In this document: positions 43,323 through 52,878 of the stretch, piece by piece | Numbering within the stretch: position 1 is the first letter of the stretch | How the letters are laid out: every line of letters begins with the position of its first letter | NCBI GenBank assembly: GCA_905181595.1 | Contig: CAJIYI010000001.1 | Span: 1,083,938-1,147,937 of the forward strand | Source: an uncultured SAR86 cluster bacterium | Lineage (GTDB): Bacteria > Pseudomonadota > Gammaproteobacteria > Magnimaribacterales > D2472 | Length of the DNA stretch: 64,000 bases | Reading direction: 5' to 3' | Notes under the pieces: generated by a model | Told to the model about the DNA's origin: nothing | The model's database searches: none | The model's input: the letters and a program-made list of their open reading frames with translations, nothing else | Position numbers and translations under genes: made by a program

Positions 43323-43943
43323 ATGTCAAAAATACAAATTACTTTTTTAATAGTGATTGTAACTGCTGTTGCTGTAATCTTCTTTCTATCACCATCTGAT
43401 CAAAATGATCAGACTACATATTATCCACAGGAGGATCAAATGTCACTTGTAACTATCTCTACCTCAGCCGGCGACATTCATCTGGAACTTGATGCCGAAA
43501 ATGCACCCATTACGGTCGCTAACTTTTTGCAACTTGCCAAAGATGGTTATTACAACGGAACTATTTTCCATCGAATTATAGATGGCTTTATGGTTCAAGG
43601 TGGTGGCTTAGATGAGAATATGGCTCCAAAACCAACAGGAACTGAACCAATTCAAAATGAAGCAAATAATGGACTAAAAAATGATCGCGGTACCCTAGCA
43701 ATGGCCAGAACAATGGACCCTCACTCAGCTACAGGTCAATTTTTTATCAATCATAAAGATAATGATTTTCTTAACCATACTTCTGAAACCTCTCAAGGTT
43801 GGGGTTATGCTGTTTTTGGTTCTGTGATTAACGGAATGGACATCGTAGATCAAATTGCTCTCAGCACCACATCTACAGTTGGCGGTTATGCTGATGCTCC
43901 TCTTGAACCAACAATTATTAACTCAGTTACAGTGAGTGAATGA
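43323..43943 (+). CDS. ppiB: Cyclophilin-type peptidyl-prolyl isomerase with N-terminal membrane anchor
   Basis: The full frame gives 206 residues. Residues 5-24 (QITFLIVIVTAVAVIFFLSP) form a membrane anchor, followed by a linker and, from residue 40, a cyclophilin domain. FHRIIDGFMVQGG is the catalytic region (Arg, Phe), with GTLAMARTMDPHSATGQFFINHKDN and VFGSVINGMDIVDQI further on. A strong ribosome site (AGGAGG at 43429-43434) lies 5 bases before an in-frame ATG at 43440, which would give a soluble 167-residue PpiB. Both products may be made. It overlaps lpxH by ATGA. Confidence 0.9.
   Translation: MSKIQITFLIVIVTAVAVIFFLSPSDQNDQTTYYPQEDQMSLVTISTSAGDIHLELDAENAPITVANFLQLAKDGYYNGTIFHRIIDGFMVQGGGLDENMAPKPTGTEPIQNEANNGLKNDRGTLAMARTMDPHSATGQFFINHKDNDFLNHTSETSQGWGYAVFGSVINGMDIVDQIALSTTSTVGGYADAPLEPTIINSVTVSE
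43429..43434 (+). promoter_or_regulatory. Internal ribosome site in ppiB (AGGAGG)
   Basis: A perfect Shine-Dalgarno sequence, 5 bases from an in-frame ATG at 43440. It encodes Gln-Glu of the linker in the longer form, so chance is possible. The internal start matches where soluble PpiB proteins begin. The upstream ATG at 43323 has only a weak site (GTAGG). Confidence 0.55.
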
Positions 43944-44662
43944 AGCTAGGATTCATATCTGATCTCCATTTATCTGAAAAAACCCCTTCGACGAATGAAG
44001 GTTTTTTTAAATTTTTAAAAACAGCTGCGCAAGAATTTTCGCATCTGTACATCTTGGGTGATTTATTTGAATCCTGGATTGGGGATGATGATGATTCATC
44101 TTTTGCATCCGATGTCACTGAGCATATAAAAACTGCCACTCGCAGTGGTTTAGAAATATTTTTCATGCATGGGAATAGAGATTTTTTATGTGGCAATAAA
44201 TTTGCTGAAGATGCAAATATCACCATATTGCCAGATCCCTTTTTTATAGACTACTTCGATCAAAAAATTGCACTTTCCCATGGTGATGATTTTTGCACCG
44301 ATGATTTAAAGTACATTGAATTTAAAAAGGAAGTACGTTCTTCATCCTGGCAAGAGGATTTCTTGAGCAAGCCTCTTGAGGAGCGCCAGAAGATTGCCTC
44401 TAACATGAGAGATGCGAGTCAAAGCAATAAAGACAAAAAAGACCTATCTATCATGGATGTCGCAGCAAATACCATTCATGAATTTTTTATACAAAATAAT
44501 ATAAGCCTGCTGATTCATGGTCATACCCATCGCCCTAATACCCATCAAATCAGTGAACCTAATGTAGATGGTGTGCGTATTGTTTTAGGGGATTGGCACG
44601 ATACTGGTTGGTGCTTAACGCTTGAAGATCAAGAAAGAGTATTAGAGGAATTTAAACTCTAA
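43940..44662 (+). CDS. lpxH: UDP-2,3-diacylglucosamine diphosphatase
   Basis: Peripheral membrane phosphoesterase making lipid X in lipid A biosynthesis, so the organism has a lipopolysaccharide outer membrane. The 240-residue length is normal. Metal motifs are FISDLHLS (DxH), LGDLFESWIGDD (GDxxE), FMHGNRDFLCG (GNRD), LSHGDDFCTDD and LIHGHTHRPNTH (GHxH). It is coupled to ppiB by an ATGA overlap. Confidence 0.95.
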   Translation: MKLGFISDLHLSEKTPSTNEGFFKFLKTAAQEFSHLYILGDLFESWIGDDDDSSFASDVTEHIKTATRSGLEIFFMHGNRDFLCGNKFAEDANITILPDPFFIDYFDQKIALSHGDDFCTDDLKYIEFKKEVRSSSWQEDFLSKPLEERQKIASNMRDASQSNKDKKDLSIMDVAANTIHEFFIQNNISLLIHGHTHRPNTHQISEPNVDGVRIVLGDWHDTGWCLTLEDQERVLEEFKL

Positions 44663-44686
44663 AACCTCTTGCGTCTTAATTTTTAA

Positions 44687-44706
44687 TACTGTATAAATAT
44701 ACAGTA
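44687..44706. promoter_or_regulatory. LexA/SOS box upstream of umuDC
   Basis: The 20-base palindrome TACTGTATAAATATACAGTA fits the gammaproteobacterial LexA consensus CTG-N10-CAG exactly, including the flanking TA. It ends 12 bases before the umuD ATG at 44719, where LexA would block transcription. It indicates DNA-damage induction of the umuDC pair. The LexA gene is not in the window. Confidence 0.93.
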
Positions 44707-44718
44707 TTTTAAAACTCC

Positions 44719-45150
44719 ATGACTATTAACTACCTCGGTTCAATATCGGCAGATGATCTGCCAGTAATTTTCACAAAATTTTTTTTGGAACCTGTATCAG
44801 TTGGTTTTCCAAGCCCGGCAAACGACTACCTAGAAAGTCCCATAGACCTTAATCAATACCTGATTAAAAATGGTGCTGCGACATTCTTAATTAGAGTGTC
44901 AGGGGACTCAATGATCCATGCCAATATAGGTGATCAAGCAATATTAATTGTTGATCGTAGTATTAAGCCAAAACATGGAAGTATTGTGGTCGCATCTCTT
45001 GATGGAGAGTTTGTATGTAAAAGATTGCAGCTGAGACCGCGCCTTTGTTTACTACCAGAGAACCCTAAGTATGAACCAATTTATGTTCAGCATGGCCAGG
45101 ATTTAGACATCATGGGAATAGTTACAGCTGCTATAAACAAATTTGAATGA
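44719..45150 (+). CDS. umuD: UmuD-type SOS mutagenesis protease
   Basis: A 143-residue LexA-fold protein that self-cleaves on RecA filaments to UmuD', the partner of polymerase V. The catalytic Ser64 is in SGDSM and Lys101 in VCKRLQLRP; the 37-residue distance equals that of E. coli Ser60-Lys97. The cleavage region is SVGFPSPANDYLE, with Val28-Gly29 where E. coli UmuD has Cys-Gly. It lies 12 bases after an SOS box and overlaps umuC by ATGA. Confidence 0.94.
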   Translation: MTINYLGSISADDLPVIFTKFFLEPVSVGFPSPANDYLESPIDLNQYLIKNGAATFLIRVSGDSMIHANIGDQAILIVDRSIKPKHGSIVVASLDGEFVCKRLQLRPRLCLLPENPKYEPIYVQHGQDLDIMGIVTAAINKFE

Positions 45151-46418
45151 ATCTTTTAGCATTGGTAGATTGCGACAATTTTTACGCATCCTGTGAAAGG
45201 TTATTCAGACCAGATTTAAGAAAAAAACCTATTGTTGTGCTATCTAATAATGATGGATGTGTTATTGCTAGAAGTAAAGAAGCGAAAGCAATGGGAATAA
45301 AAATGGGTGTTCCCTGGTTCCAAATTAAAAAGGCTTATCTTGCTAACGGTGGTCAGGTTTTCTCTTCAAATTTTGCGTTATATGGCGATCTGTCAAATAG
45401 AGTCATGCATGTATTAGAGGGCATGGTAAATAATATTGAGGTTTATAGTATTGATGAAGCATTTTTAGACCTACATCATATTCAAAATAGTAATCATGCC
45501 TATGAATTTGGAATTCATTGTAGAAACATAGTTGATCAGTGGGTAGGAATTCCTGTGCGTATTGGTATTGGGCCAACAAAAACACTGGCTAAAATTGCTA
45601 GCCATGTAGCAAAAAAAAAGATTGGTGGCACAGGAGTTTTTTGCCTTCATGAATCATTGCAAATTGAGCATGTATTAAAGCATTTACCCATTAATGAGAT
45701 TTGGGGCATAGGTCGCAATCTATCTAGGCGACTTAATGATCTGAGCATTTACTCAAGCTATGATTTGATGAAAATGGATACGAGGTTAATTAGAAGTAAA
45801 TTTAGTGTTGTCTTAGAGCGCACTGTGAGAGAGTTAAGAGGAGAGCAATGCCTAGCAGTACAAAATGATCGAGAGCCTAAAAAACAAATTATTGTTAGTC
45901 GAAGCTTTAGAGAACGCACGGGTGATTTCAATCAATTGAAGCCATTGATTAGTAATTTTGCTGTTAGAGCAGGAGAGAAACTCAGGCATGAGGGACAAAA
46001 ATGCTCTCAAGTATCAGTGTTAATAGCCACTAGCCCATTTAGTAAGCAAGCACAGTATCGAGGTTTTCATAGCATTCAATTTTCCAACCCAGTCAATGAC
46101 ACGAGAAGCATCTTGGCTGGAGCCAATCAAGCACTCCAAGATTGTTTCAGACAAGGCTATGCATATGCAAAAGCAGGAGTATTATTAAGCCAATTTTCAC
46201 ACTCATCGGTTATGCAGAGATCTCTATTTGATGACTTACATAAATCTTTTGATCAGAAGCAAAATGAGGACTTAATGCGCTGCATCGACTCAATGAATGC
46301 AGAGGGGTTGCAGGTATATTATGCTTCGCAGTGTCCTGGGCAGGCATTACCAATGAATAAAAAAATGATGTCTCCAAAATACACAACAAGCTGGTTAGAG
46401 CTGCCAACTGCTAAGTAA
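45147..46418 (+). CDS. umuC: DNA polymerase V catalytic subunit UmuC
   Basis: Y-family translesion polymerase of 423 residues. Metal-binding motifs are LVDCDNFYASCERLF and YSIDEAFLDL. The fingers/palm contains SNNDGCVIARSKEAKAMGIKMG, and the helix-hairpin region has IGPTKTLAKIASHVAKK. PINEIWGIGRNLSRRL follows, and the little-finger domain runs from IIVSRSFRERTG. DUF4113-like C-terminal residues (AKAGVLLSQFSHSSVMQRSLFDD) are present. It is co-transcribed with umuD under the SOS box. Its end overlaps the convergent DUF1289 gene by 8 bases. Confidence 0.95.
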   Translation: MNLLALVDCDNFYASCERLFRPDLRKKPIVVLSNNDGCVIARSKEAKAMGIKMGVPWFQIKKAYLANGGQVFSSNFALYGDLSNRVMHVLEGMVNNIEVYSIDEAFLDLHHIQNSNHAYEFGIHCRNIVDQWVGIPVRIGIGPTKTLAKIASHVAKKKIGGTGVFCLHESLQIEHVLKHLPINEIWGIGRNLSRRLNDLSIYSSYDLMKMDTRLIRSKFSVVLERTVRELRGEQCLAVQNDREPKKQIIVSRSFRERTGDFNQLKPLISNFAVRAGEKLRHEGQKCSQVSVLIATSPFSKQAQYRGFHSIQFSNPVNDTRSILAGANQALQDCFRQGYAYAKAGVLLSQFSHSSVMQRSLFDDLHKSFDQKQNEDLMRCIDSMNAEGLQVYYASQCPGQALPMNKKMMSPKYTTSWLELPTAK

Positions 46419-46845
46419 AAAAATACCGGTCATAATGAGCTTCGGAAAGCTCTAAGAATTCTTTGTAGATTTCATCTTTTAATTCAGAGAGAGCTATGTT
46501 TTCATGCAAAGTAATACCAAATTGATCTAAATTCAATGACTGAGATCCCGAAGCGCGGAGCAGATCAAAAACCCAAGTAAGTGGGTTCAATGAATCATTA
46601 AAATTAATTCCATTTTCACGTAACTTTGATGCAAGCAGGTCAGGATTAATAATAGAGAGTCTCTCTTGCAAGACGGTCAACTTAAAATCTTCTAGTCGAT
46701 TGTTTACCAGTTCCTTTTCCGGGATAGAGTATTTGTTCCAATTTATAACTTCATGCACAAAGCGTTTACAGCCTTTGCAGACATTATCACCATAAGTGGT
46801 AGAGCATATTCCAAGACATGGAGTGGAAGCTTTATTCTTCTTCAT
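46411..46845 (-). CDS. DUF1289-family protein
   Basis: A 144-residue protein whose N-terminus carries the DUF1289 cysteine pattern, PCLGICSTTYGDNVCKGCKRFVHEVINW (C-x3-C-x7-C-x2-C). It is a probable small metal site, commonly thought to be zinc or iron-sulfur. The rest, IPEKELVNNRLEDFKLTVLQERLSIINPDLLASKLRENGI, is longer than in typical DUF1289 proteins of 60-70 residues. No function is known. Its 3' end overlaps umuC. Confidence 0.8.
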   Translation of the reverse strand: MKKNKASTPCLGICSTTYGDNVCKGCKRFVHEVINWNKYSIPEKELVNNRLEDFKLTVLQERLSIINPDLLASKLRENGINFNDSLNPLTWVFDLLRASGSQSLNLDQFGITLHENIALSELKDEIYKEFLELSEAHYDRYFFT

Positions 46846-46947
46846 ATTTTGGATAATACATGATTTTATGAAAGTAAATGTTACGAATCGATTAATTGAC
46901 TTGGGTATTTAAGGATACAAGAGTAAAATGCATTTTTGGAAAAAAAT

Positions 46948-49527
46948 ATGCTTGAACACTACCAAATACATTGCAAAGAAAGAATGGAAGCAGGGATACC
47001 ACCCCTTCCCTTATCAGTCCAACAAACATCTGAACTAGTAGATCTTTTAAAGACTGAGCATAAAGAATCTGATCTATTGCTTGACCTACTAAAAGAGAGA
47101 ACTCCAGCCGGAGTTGATCAAGCAGCGTATGTTAAAGCTGGCTTTCTTGCGGACATCACGACAGGCAAGACAAACAGCCCATATATTTCTAAAAAAGAAG
47201 CTGTATCAATTCTTGGAACCATGCTGGGTGGCTATAATATCCAACCTTTAATTCAATGCCTGCAAGATGATGAATTGGGAGAAGAAGCGGCCAATGCTCT
47301 CAGCACAACCTTATTAATTTTTGATGCATTTAATGATGTGTTGGAACTTTCACAATCTAATGCTAATGCTAAAAAAGTAATTGATGCATGGGCAGAGGGA
47401 TTGTGGTTTACAGAGAAAAAAGAGATCCCAAGCCAAATTAAACTCACAGTTTATAAAGTGCCAGGCGAAATTAATACCGATGACCTATCACCAGCAACCG
47501 ATGCATGGTCTAGGCCTGATATTCCCTTGCATGCCTTGGCAATGTTCAAGATGCCAAGAGAAGGTTTAGATAAGCCACTGGAAACAATTAATGAGCTAGA
47601 GAAGAAAGGTAACCCATTAGTATTTGTAGGGGATGTGGTAGGAACTGGTTCATCAAGAAAATCTGCTACAAATTCAGTGCTATGGCATATGGGCGATGAG
47701 ATTCCATGGATTCCAAATAAAAAAGAGGGTGGCTTTTGCTTTGGTGGAAAAATTGCTCCTATTTTTTTTAATACACTAGAAGACTCTGGAGCCTTCCCAG
47801 TAGAGTGTGATGTATCAAAATTAAACATGGGGCAGGAAATTATTTTTGAACCGTTCAACGGGAAGATATTAGATGCTAATAGCGGAGAGGTGTTATCCAG
47901 CTTTGAGCTAAAAACACCTGTCTTGCTTGATGAGGTCAGAGCCAATGGTCGAATCCCTCTAATTATTGGGCGACAACTAACCGACAAAACAAGAGAAGCG
48001 CTTGGATTAGAGCCAACAGATATCTTTACAAGACCCGATGCTGAAGATGCTTCTGATAAAGGTTTTACCTTAGCTCAAAAGATGGTTGGAAAAGCCTGTG
48101 GTGTTGCAGGGATACGTCCTGGAACATATTGCGAACCAAGAATGACCACTGTTGGCTCTCAGGATACTACCGGTCCAATGACAAGAGATGAGTTAAAGGA
48201 ATTAGCATGCTTAGGATTCTCAGCGGATCTAGTGATGCAGTCTTTCTGCCATACAGCGGCTTATCCAAAGCCAGTAGATATTGATACACAACACACATTG
48301 CCTGATTTTATTATGAATCGTGGTGGAGTCTCATTAAAGCCAGGGGATGGAATTATTCATTCTTGGCTAAATAGAATGCTATTGCCTGACGGCGTAGGCA
48401 CGGGTGGTGATAGTCATACACGTTTTCCAATAGGGATCAGTTTTCCTGCTGGGTCTGGCTTGGTTGCCTTTGCAGCAGCCTTAGGGGTTATGCCTTTAGA
48501 TATGCCTGAATCTGTTCTGGTTAGATTTAAGGGAGAAATGCAGCCCGGAATAACGCTTAGAGATCTAGTTAACGCTATTCCTTATGCAGCTATTCAAAAA
48601 GGCTTATTGACAGTCTCCAAGGAAGGTAAGAAAAATATCTTTTCAGGCCGCTGCCTAGAAATCGAAGGTTTACCCAACTTAAAAGTAGAGCAAGCATTTG
48701 AGCTATCTGATGCCTCTGCAGAAAGATCAGCCTCAGGTTGCACAGTAAGATTAAACCAAGAGCCTATTATTGAATACCTTCAATCTAATATTGTGATGTT
48801 GAGATGGATGATAGGAAGTGGCTACGGAGATGCAAAAACATTAGAAAGAAGAGCTCAGGCCATGGAAGAATGGATTGCTAATCCAGAATTACTAGAGCCT
48901 GATGAGAATGCGGAGTATGCTGAAATCATTGAGATTGATCTTAATGAAATAAAGGAACCGCTGCTGGCATGTCCTAATGATCCAGATGATATCAAACCCC
49001 TGTCAGAAGTTTCCGATACCAAGATTGATGAAGTATTTATTGGATCATGCATGACAAATATTGGTCATTTTAGGGCGGCTGGTCACTTGCTAAAAAACCA
49101 TAATGGTACAAAGGCTAGATTATGGGTTGTTCCTCCAACCAAAATGGATGAGAAGCAACTTATGGAAGAAGGTGTCTACAATATATTTGGTACTTCTGGA
49201 GCTCGAACTGAGGTACCGGGTTGCTCTCTTTGCATGGGAAATCAGGCAAGAGTGTTAGCGAACTCAACGGTTGTCTCCACCTCTACTAGAAACTTTCCAA
49301 ATCGCTTGGGTGATGGCGCAGATGTATTCCTTGCATCAGCAGAGCTCGCTGCAATTGCTTCAATCATGGGAAAGCTACCTACCCCAAAAGAGTATCTAGC
49401 ATATATGGAAGAGATAAATCCTCTAGCAGATGATATTTATCGTTACTTAAACTTTAATGAAATTGAGAATTACGTACAGGCCGCTGACAGCGCAGAGATT
49501 CCATCAATCAATATAGTGAATATCTAA
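46948..49527 (+). CDS. acnB: Aconitate hydratase B
   Basis: TCA-cycle aconitase, bifunctional in many gammaproteobacteria (also 2-methylisocitrate dehydratase). The ATG at 46948 gives [22 protein letters not shown] (859 residues), matching the E. coli AcnB start. TTG at 46936 would add MEKN. Visible blocks are the HEAT-like N-terminus ([15 protein letters not shown]), [25 protein letters not shown] and [13 protein letters not shown]. Cluster ligands are in [32 protein letters not shown] and [13 protein letters not shown]. Its end overlaps purF by 3 bases in convergence. Confidence 0.96.
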   Translation: MLEHYQIHCKERMEAGIPPLPLSVQQTSELVDLLKTEHKESDLLLDLLKERTPAGVDQAAYVKAGFLADITTGKTNSPYISKKEAVSILGTMLGGYNIQPLIQCLQDDELGEEAANALSTTLLIFDAFNDVLELSQSNANAKKVIDAWAEGLWFTEKKEIPSQIKLTVYKVPGEINTDDLSPATDAWSRPDIPLHALAMFKMPREGLDKPLETINELEKKGNPLVFVGDVVGTGSSRKSATNSVLWHMGDEIPWIPNKKEGGFCFGGKIAPIFFNTLEDSGAFPVECDVSKLNMGQEIIFEPFNGKILDANSGEVLSSFELKTPVLLDEVRANGRIPLIIGRQLTDKTREALGLEPTDIFTRPDAEDASDKGFTLAQKMVGKACGVAGIRPGTYCEPRMTTVGSQDTTGPMTRDELKELACLGFSADLVMQSFCHTAAYPKPVDIDTQHTLPDFIMNRGGVSLKPGDGIIHSWLNRMLLPDGVGTGGDSHTRFPIGISFPAGSGLVAFAAALGVMPLDMPESVLVRFKGEMQPGITLRDLVNAIPYAAIQKGLLTVSKEGKKNIFSGRCLEIEGLPNLKVEQAFELSDASAERSASGCTVRLNQEPIIEYLQSNIVMLRWMIGSGYGDAKTLERRAQAMEEWIANPELLEPDENAEYAEIIEIDLNEIKEPLLACPNDPDDIKPLSEVSDTKIDEVFIGSCMTNIGHFRAAGHLLKNHNGTKARLWVVPPTKMDEKQLMEEGVYNIFGTSGARTEVPGCSLCMGNQARVLANSTVVSTSTRNFPNRLGDGADVFLASAELAAIASIMGKLPTPKEYLAYMEEINPLADDIYRYLNFNEIENYVQAADSAEIPSINIVNI

Positions 49528-51005
49528 TTTATTTTTTCTCTTGAAAGTTTCTTAGTATCCTGTCGACTGGCTTCTAAATCTTGTAAATATTCATTGCTGA
49601 TAGAAGTTGGATACTCGCCATTAAAAATTGAGATTTCAAAATTTTTAATCTCAGGATTGCCTTCTTGAGCTGAGGCGATAAGATCTTCAAGATCTTGATA
49701 TATTAACCAATCAGCACCTATAACCCCTGCAACCTCTTCCTCGGTCCTGCCAGATGCTATTAACTCATCAGTAGCAGCCATATCTATTCCATATAAGTTT
49801 TGAAACTTGACTGGCGGAGCGGCAGAAGAAAAATAAACCTTGTTGGCACCGGCCTCTTTGGCCATCTCTATAATTTTCTGGCTTGTTGTGCCTCTTACAA
49901 TTGAATCATCTACTAAGAGAACATTTTTACCTTTAAACTCAAGATCTAAAATATTTAATTTTCGTCTCACTGATTTCTCACGCTCTTCTTGATACGGCAT
50001 AATAAATGTTCTACCTATATATCTATTTTTTACAAAGCCATCCCTATAGGGAATATTTAACTCTGTAGCAACCTGAAGCGCAGCAGTTGTAGAGCTATCT
50101 GGTATAGGAATAACAACATCAATATCGTGATCAGGATTCAGTTTTGTAATCTTGTTAGCAAGCTTTTGACCCATTCTCATGCGTGCTTTGTATACTGAAA
50201 TTTGATCCAGTGTAGAGTCAGGTCTTGCTAGATAAACGTACTCAAATAAACAAGGAGTTGGTTCAGGGTTATCAGAGCATTGCTGGCTATGAAGCTGGCC
50301 TAGAGTATCAATAAATACAGCCTCGCCAGGAGCAACGTCCCTTAAAGTTGCATACCCAAGGGCAGAGAAAGAGGAGTTTTCAGAGGCAATAATATATTCT
50401 TTTTGAGTCTTACCCTGTCTTTCTCCAATCACTAAAGGACGAATGCCTCTTGGATCTCTGAATGCTAATAGACCAAAGCCAGTAATCAATGCAAGAACAG
50501 CATAAGCTCCATGACATCGAGAATGAGTTTTTTTAACAGCCTGAAAAAAGTGTTTTGTTGAAGGTAAGATCGCTCTTTGTTTACCAAGCTCATGAGCAAA
50601 AATATTTAAAAGCACTTCCGAATCAGAATCAGTATTTAAATGGCGCATCTCCGCATGAAATAGCTCTCGAGCTAAGGTCTTCGAATTAGTTAAATTACCG
50701 TTATGTGCAAGACTAATTCCATAGGGTGAATTGACATACATGGGTTGGGCAAATTCTTTTCCAGCACCCCCGGCAGTTGGGTATCTTACGTGCCCAATTC
50801 CGTAATGCCCTACCAGTTTATTCATATGACTTTGATGAAAAACATCACGGACATAGCCCATTGATTTTCTGCTATGCAACCTTCCGTCATTATCGCAGAC
50901 CACCATCCCTGCAGCATCTTGGCCTCGATGTTGAAGCATTAACAAAGACTCGTATATTGAGCTAGCTACATGCGTTTCAGACGATATACCTACAATTCCA
51001 CACAT
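49524..51005 (-). CDS. purF: Amidophosphoribosyltransferase
   Basis: First committed enzyme of purine synthesis, 493 residues. After Met removal Cys2 (MCGIVGISS) is the glutaminase nucleophile. [21 protein letters not shown] and [13 protein letters not shown] belong to the Ntn domain. The PRPP loop is [22 protein letters not shown]. It overlaps cvpA as TAATG, the gammaproteobacterial cvpA-purF arrangement. Confidence 0.96.
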   Translation of the reverse strand: MCGIVGISSETHVASSIYESLLMLQHRGQDAAGMVVCDNDGRLHSRKSMGYVRDVFHQSHMNKLVGHYGIGHVRYPTAGGAGKEFAQPMYVNSPYGISLAHNGNLTNSKTLARELFHAEMRHLNTDSDSEVLLNIFAHELGKQRAILPSTKHFFQAVKKTHSRCHGAYAVLALITGFGLLAFRDPRGIRPLVIGERQGKTQKEYIIASENSSFSALGYATLRDVAPGEAVFIDTLGQLHSQQCSDNPEPTPCLFEYVYLARPDSTLDQISVYKARMRMGQKLANKITKLNPDHDIDVVIPIPDSSTTAALQVATELNIPYRDGFVKNRYIGRTFIMPYQEEREKSVRRKLNILDLEFKGKNVLLVDDSIVRGTTSQKIIEMAKEAGANKVYFSSAAPPVKFQNLYGIDMAATDELIASGRTEEEVAGVIGADWLIYQDLEDLIASAQEGNPEIKNFEISIFNGEYPTSISNEYLQDLEASRQDTKKLSREKIN

Positions 51006-51541
51006 TATGTCTTACTGGTTGAAGTGATATTGGAATCAAGCATAACTGAATTTTTATTAGAGATCATATCTTTAAAGAATTTTTCTGCTTCAGGTGCAAA
51101 TTTTTCAAGCAAAGGGCCGCTTTTAGATTGCACTATAAAATCAGACTGCTTAATGCTTGCAGGTGTAATCAGATAAATAATTACAATTAATATAGTCCCT
51201 CTCATACATCCAAATAGAGCGCCAAGTAACCTGTCTAAACCACCCATGCCTGACCAGTGAGTTAAGTTTTTAATAATTTTAATTGCAAATCCACCAGAGA
51301 ATATAATCCCTGTAAAAATAATAAAAAGAGAAGCTATTCTTTTGAGTTCGTCGTTTGTAATGTAAACAGAAATATAAGGATCTAGATACTCATCTAAAAA
51401 CATAGCTGCAGCAAATGCAAAAATCCATAAGGCTAGCGAAAGAGATTCTTGAATAAAGCCACGAAAAAAAGCAATTAAACCTGAAAGCAGGATTATGCCA
51501 AGTAATACGAAATCAAAACTAATAAAGTCTATGGATTCCAA
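51005..51541 (-). CDS. cvpA: CvpA-family membrane protein
   Basis: A 178-residue inner-membrane protein with four hydrophobic helices: FVLLGIILLSGLIAFFRGFI, LALWIFAFAAAMFL, IASLFIIFTGIIFSGGFAIKI and GTILIVIIYLITPA. The GGLDRLLGALFGCMRG segment is the CvpA signature. The family is needed for colicin V production and linked to envelope integrity; its mechanism is unknown. It lies directly upstream of purF and overlaps the SPOR-domain gene by 13 bases. Confidence 0.9.
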   Translation of the reverse strand: MESIDFISFDFVLLGIILLSGLIAFFRGFIQESLSLALWIFAFAAAMFLDEYLDPYISVYITNDELKRIASLFIIFTGIIFSGGFAIKIIKNLTHWSGMGGLDRLLGALFGCMRGTILIVIIYLITPASIKQSDFIVQSKSGPLLEKFAPEAEKFFKDMISNKNSVMLDSNITSTSKT

Positions 51542-52017
51542 GTGATAATTTCTCCCATAGTAATACCTGCAATCTTGTTAAGTACTGTCTGATTAGTTCG
51601 AATGTCGTCTTTAGACACAAAAGGTCCGACCAGAACGGTAGTGAGAGTTTTATTGGATTCATTCGGTTTAGCAAATGCTGGGAAGCCATTGTCACCAAAG
51701 GATTGGATAACCTTGGTAACTGTTTCGGGTGACCCAAAAGCACCAACTTTATATACATAAAGATCGAAATCTATTTCCTCTATTATAGATTTTGCAGAAG
51801 CAATATTGTCTTGAATATCTACCGTAAAATTACTATCTTCTATTTCTAATGGCTCCATGTTTGAAAAGTCCTCAGAGAGCTCAGATGCGATAGGGAGACT
51901 AGGAATAACAACCTTAGTTGTTGTCTGATATTTTGGTTGAGGAGAGAGTGCAAAAATTAAGATCCAGATAACAATAGTAGAAGTAATAAAAATTCCTGCA
52001 AAACGATTAAAGTTCAT
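51529..52017 (-). CDS. SPOR-domain membrane protein (DedD-like)
   Basis: A 162-residue bitopic protein. Residues 6-25 (FAGIFITSTIVIWILIFALS) form a membrane anchor, followed by an acidic linker. The C-terminal 75 residues form a SPOR domain: YVYKVGAFGSPETVTKVIQSFGDNGFPAFAK...TTVLVGPFVSKDDIRTNQTVLNKI. SPOR domains bind denuded septal peptidoglycan, so it probably localises to the division site. The position between accD and cvpA is that of dedD in gammaproteobacteria. Confidence 0.85.
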   Translation of the reverse strand: MNFNRFAGIFITSTIVIWILIFALSPQPKYQTTTKVVIPSLPIASELSEDFSNMEPLEIEDSNFTVDIQDNIASAKSIIEEIDFDLYVYKVGAFGSPETVTKVIQSFGDNGFPAFAKPNESNKTLTTVLVGPFVSKDDIRTNQTVLNKIAGITMGEIITWNP

Positions 52018-52878
52018 TTATGTCTCTGGATATAATTTAGAAAGAAGACTGGCAAGCTTTTGGCGTAAGTCTTTTCTATGAACAATCATATCTATGGCAC
52101 CATGCTCTAGAAGAAACTCTGATTTTTGAAAATCTTCAGGAAGATCAACTCTAACTGTTTGCTCGATAACTCTTCGTCCCGCAAAACCAACAAGAGCCTT
52201 AGGCTCGGCAATATTGATATCTCCAAGCATTGCTAAGCTAGCAGAGACTCCACCATAAATTGGATCAACCATTACTGAAATATATGGCAGTTTAGCTGCT
52301 TTTAATTTTTCTAGAGCTGCGGCTGTTTTTGCCATTTGCATCAAAGAGATCATAGATTCTTGCATTCGCGCTCCACCACTAGTTGCAAAGCATATAAAAG
52401 GTGTTTTGCTTGCTATTGCAGCATCGACACCTTGAACAAATTTTGTGCCAACTACTCCCCCCATTGATCCACCCATGTATCTAAATTCAAAAGCAGCAAC
52501 AACAATGCTTCTTCCCTCTAATCTACCCTTCCCAATCAGAATGGCTTCCTCTTCTCCAGTCAAGGCAACTGCCTCTTTAATCCTTTGAGAATATGCCTTT
52601 GTGTCTTTAAATTTTAAAATATCCTTCGTAGTAATATTAGTCGCAAGATCCTCAAAAACTCCCCCATCAAAGAAGAATGACATTCTTGTTCGAGCTCCCA
52701 CTCTAAGATGATGATCGCACTTGGGGCAAACAAATAGAGATTTCTCTAGCTCAGGCTGATAAAGAATTGCCTCGCAGGCAGGGCAGTTATTCCAAAGACC
52801 ATCTGGGACTTTACTTTTGGGAGACTTGGGTTCGCTGTTTGCTCCAATAGAAGGGATTAATCTTGTTAGCCAATTCAT
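52018..52878 (-). CDS. accD: Acetyl-CoA carboxylase carboxyltransferase subunit beta
   Basis: Transfers CO2 from biotin to acetyl-CoA with AccA, for fatty acid synthesis. The 286-residue protein has an N-terminal zinc ribbon, CPAC...CPKC (NNCPACEAILYQPE and FVCPKCDHHLR). VAAFEFRYMGGSMGGVVGTKFV and CFATSGGARMQESMISLMQMAKTAAAL form the transferase domain. PIYGGVSASLAMLGD follows. It overlaps trpA by ATGA. The dedD-like gene follows at once, without folC, which often lies between. Confidence 0.95.
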   Translation of the reverse strand: MNWLTRLIPSIGANSEPKSPKSKVPDGLWNNCPACEAILYQPELEKSLFVCPKCDHHLRVGARTRMSFFFDGGVFEDLATNITTKDILKFKDTKAYSQRIKEAVALTGEEEAILIGKGRLEGRSIVVAAFEFRYMGGSMGGVVGTKFVQGVDAAIASKTPFICFATSGGARMQESMISLMQMAKTAAALEKLKAAKLPYISVMVDPIYGGVSASLAMLGDINIAEPKALVGFAGRRVIEQTVRVDLPEDFQKSEFLLEHGAIDMIVHRKDLRQKLASLLSKLYPET

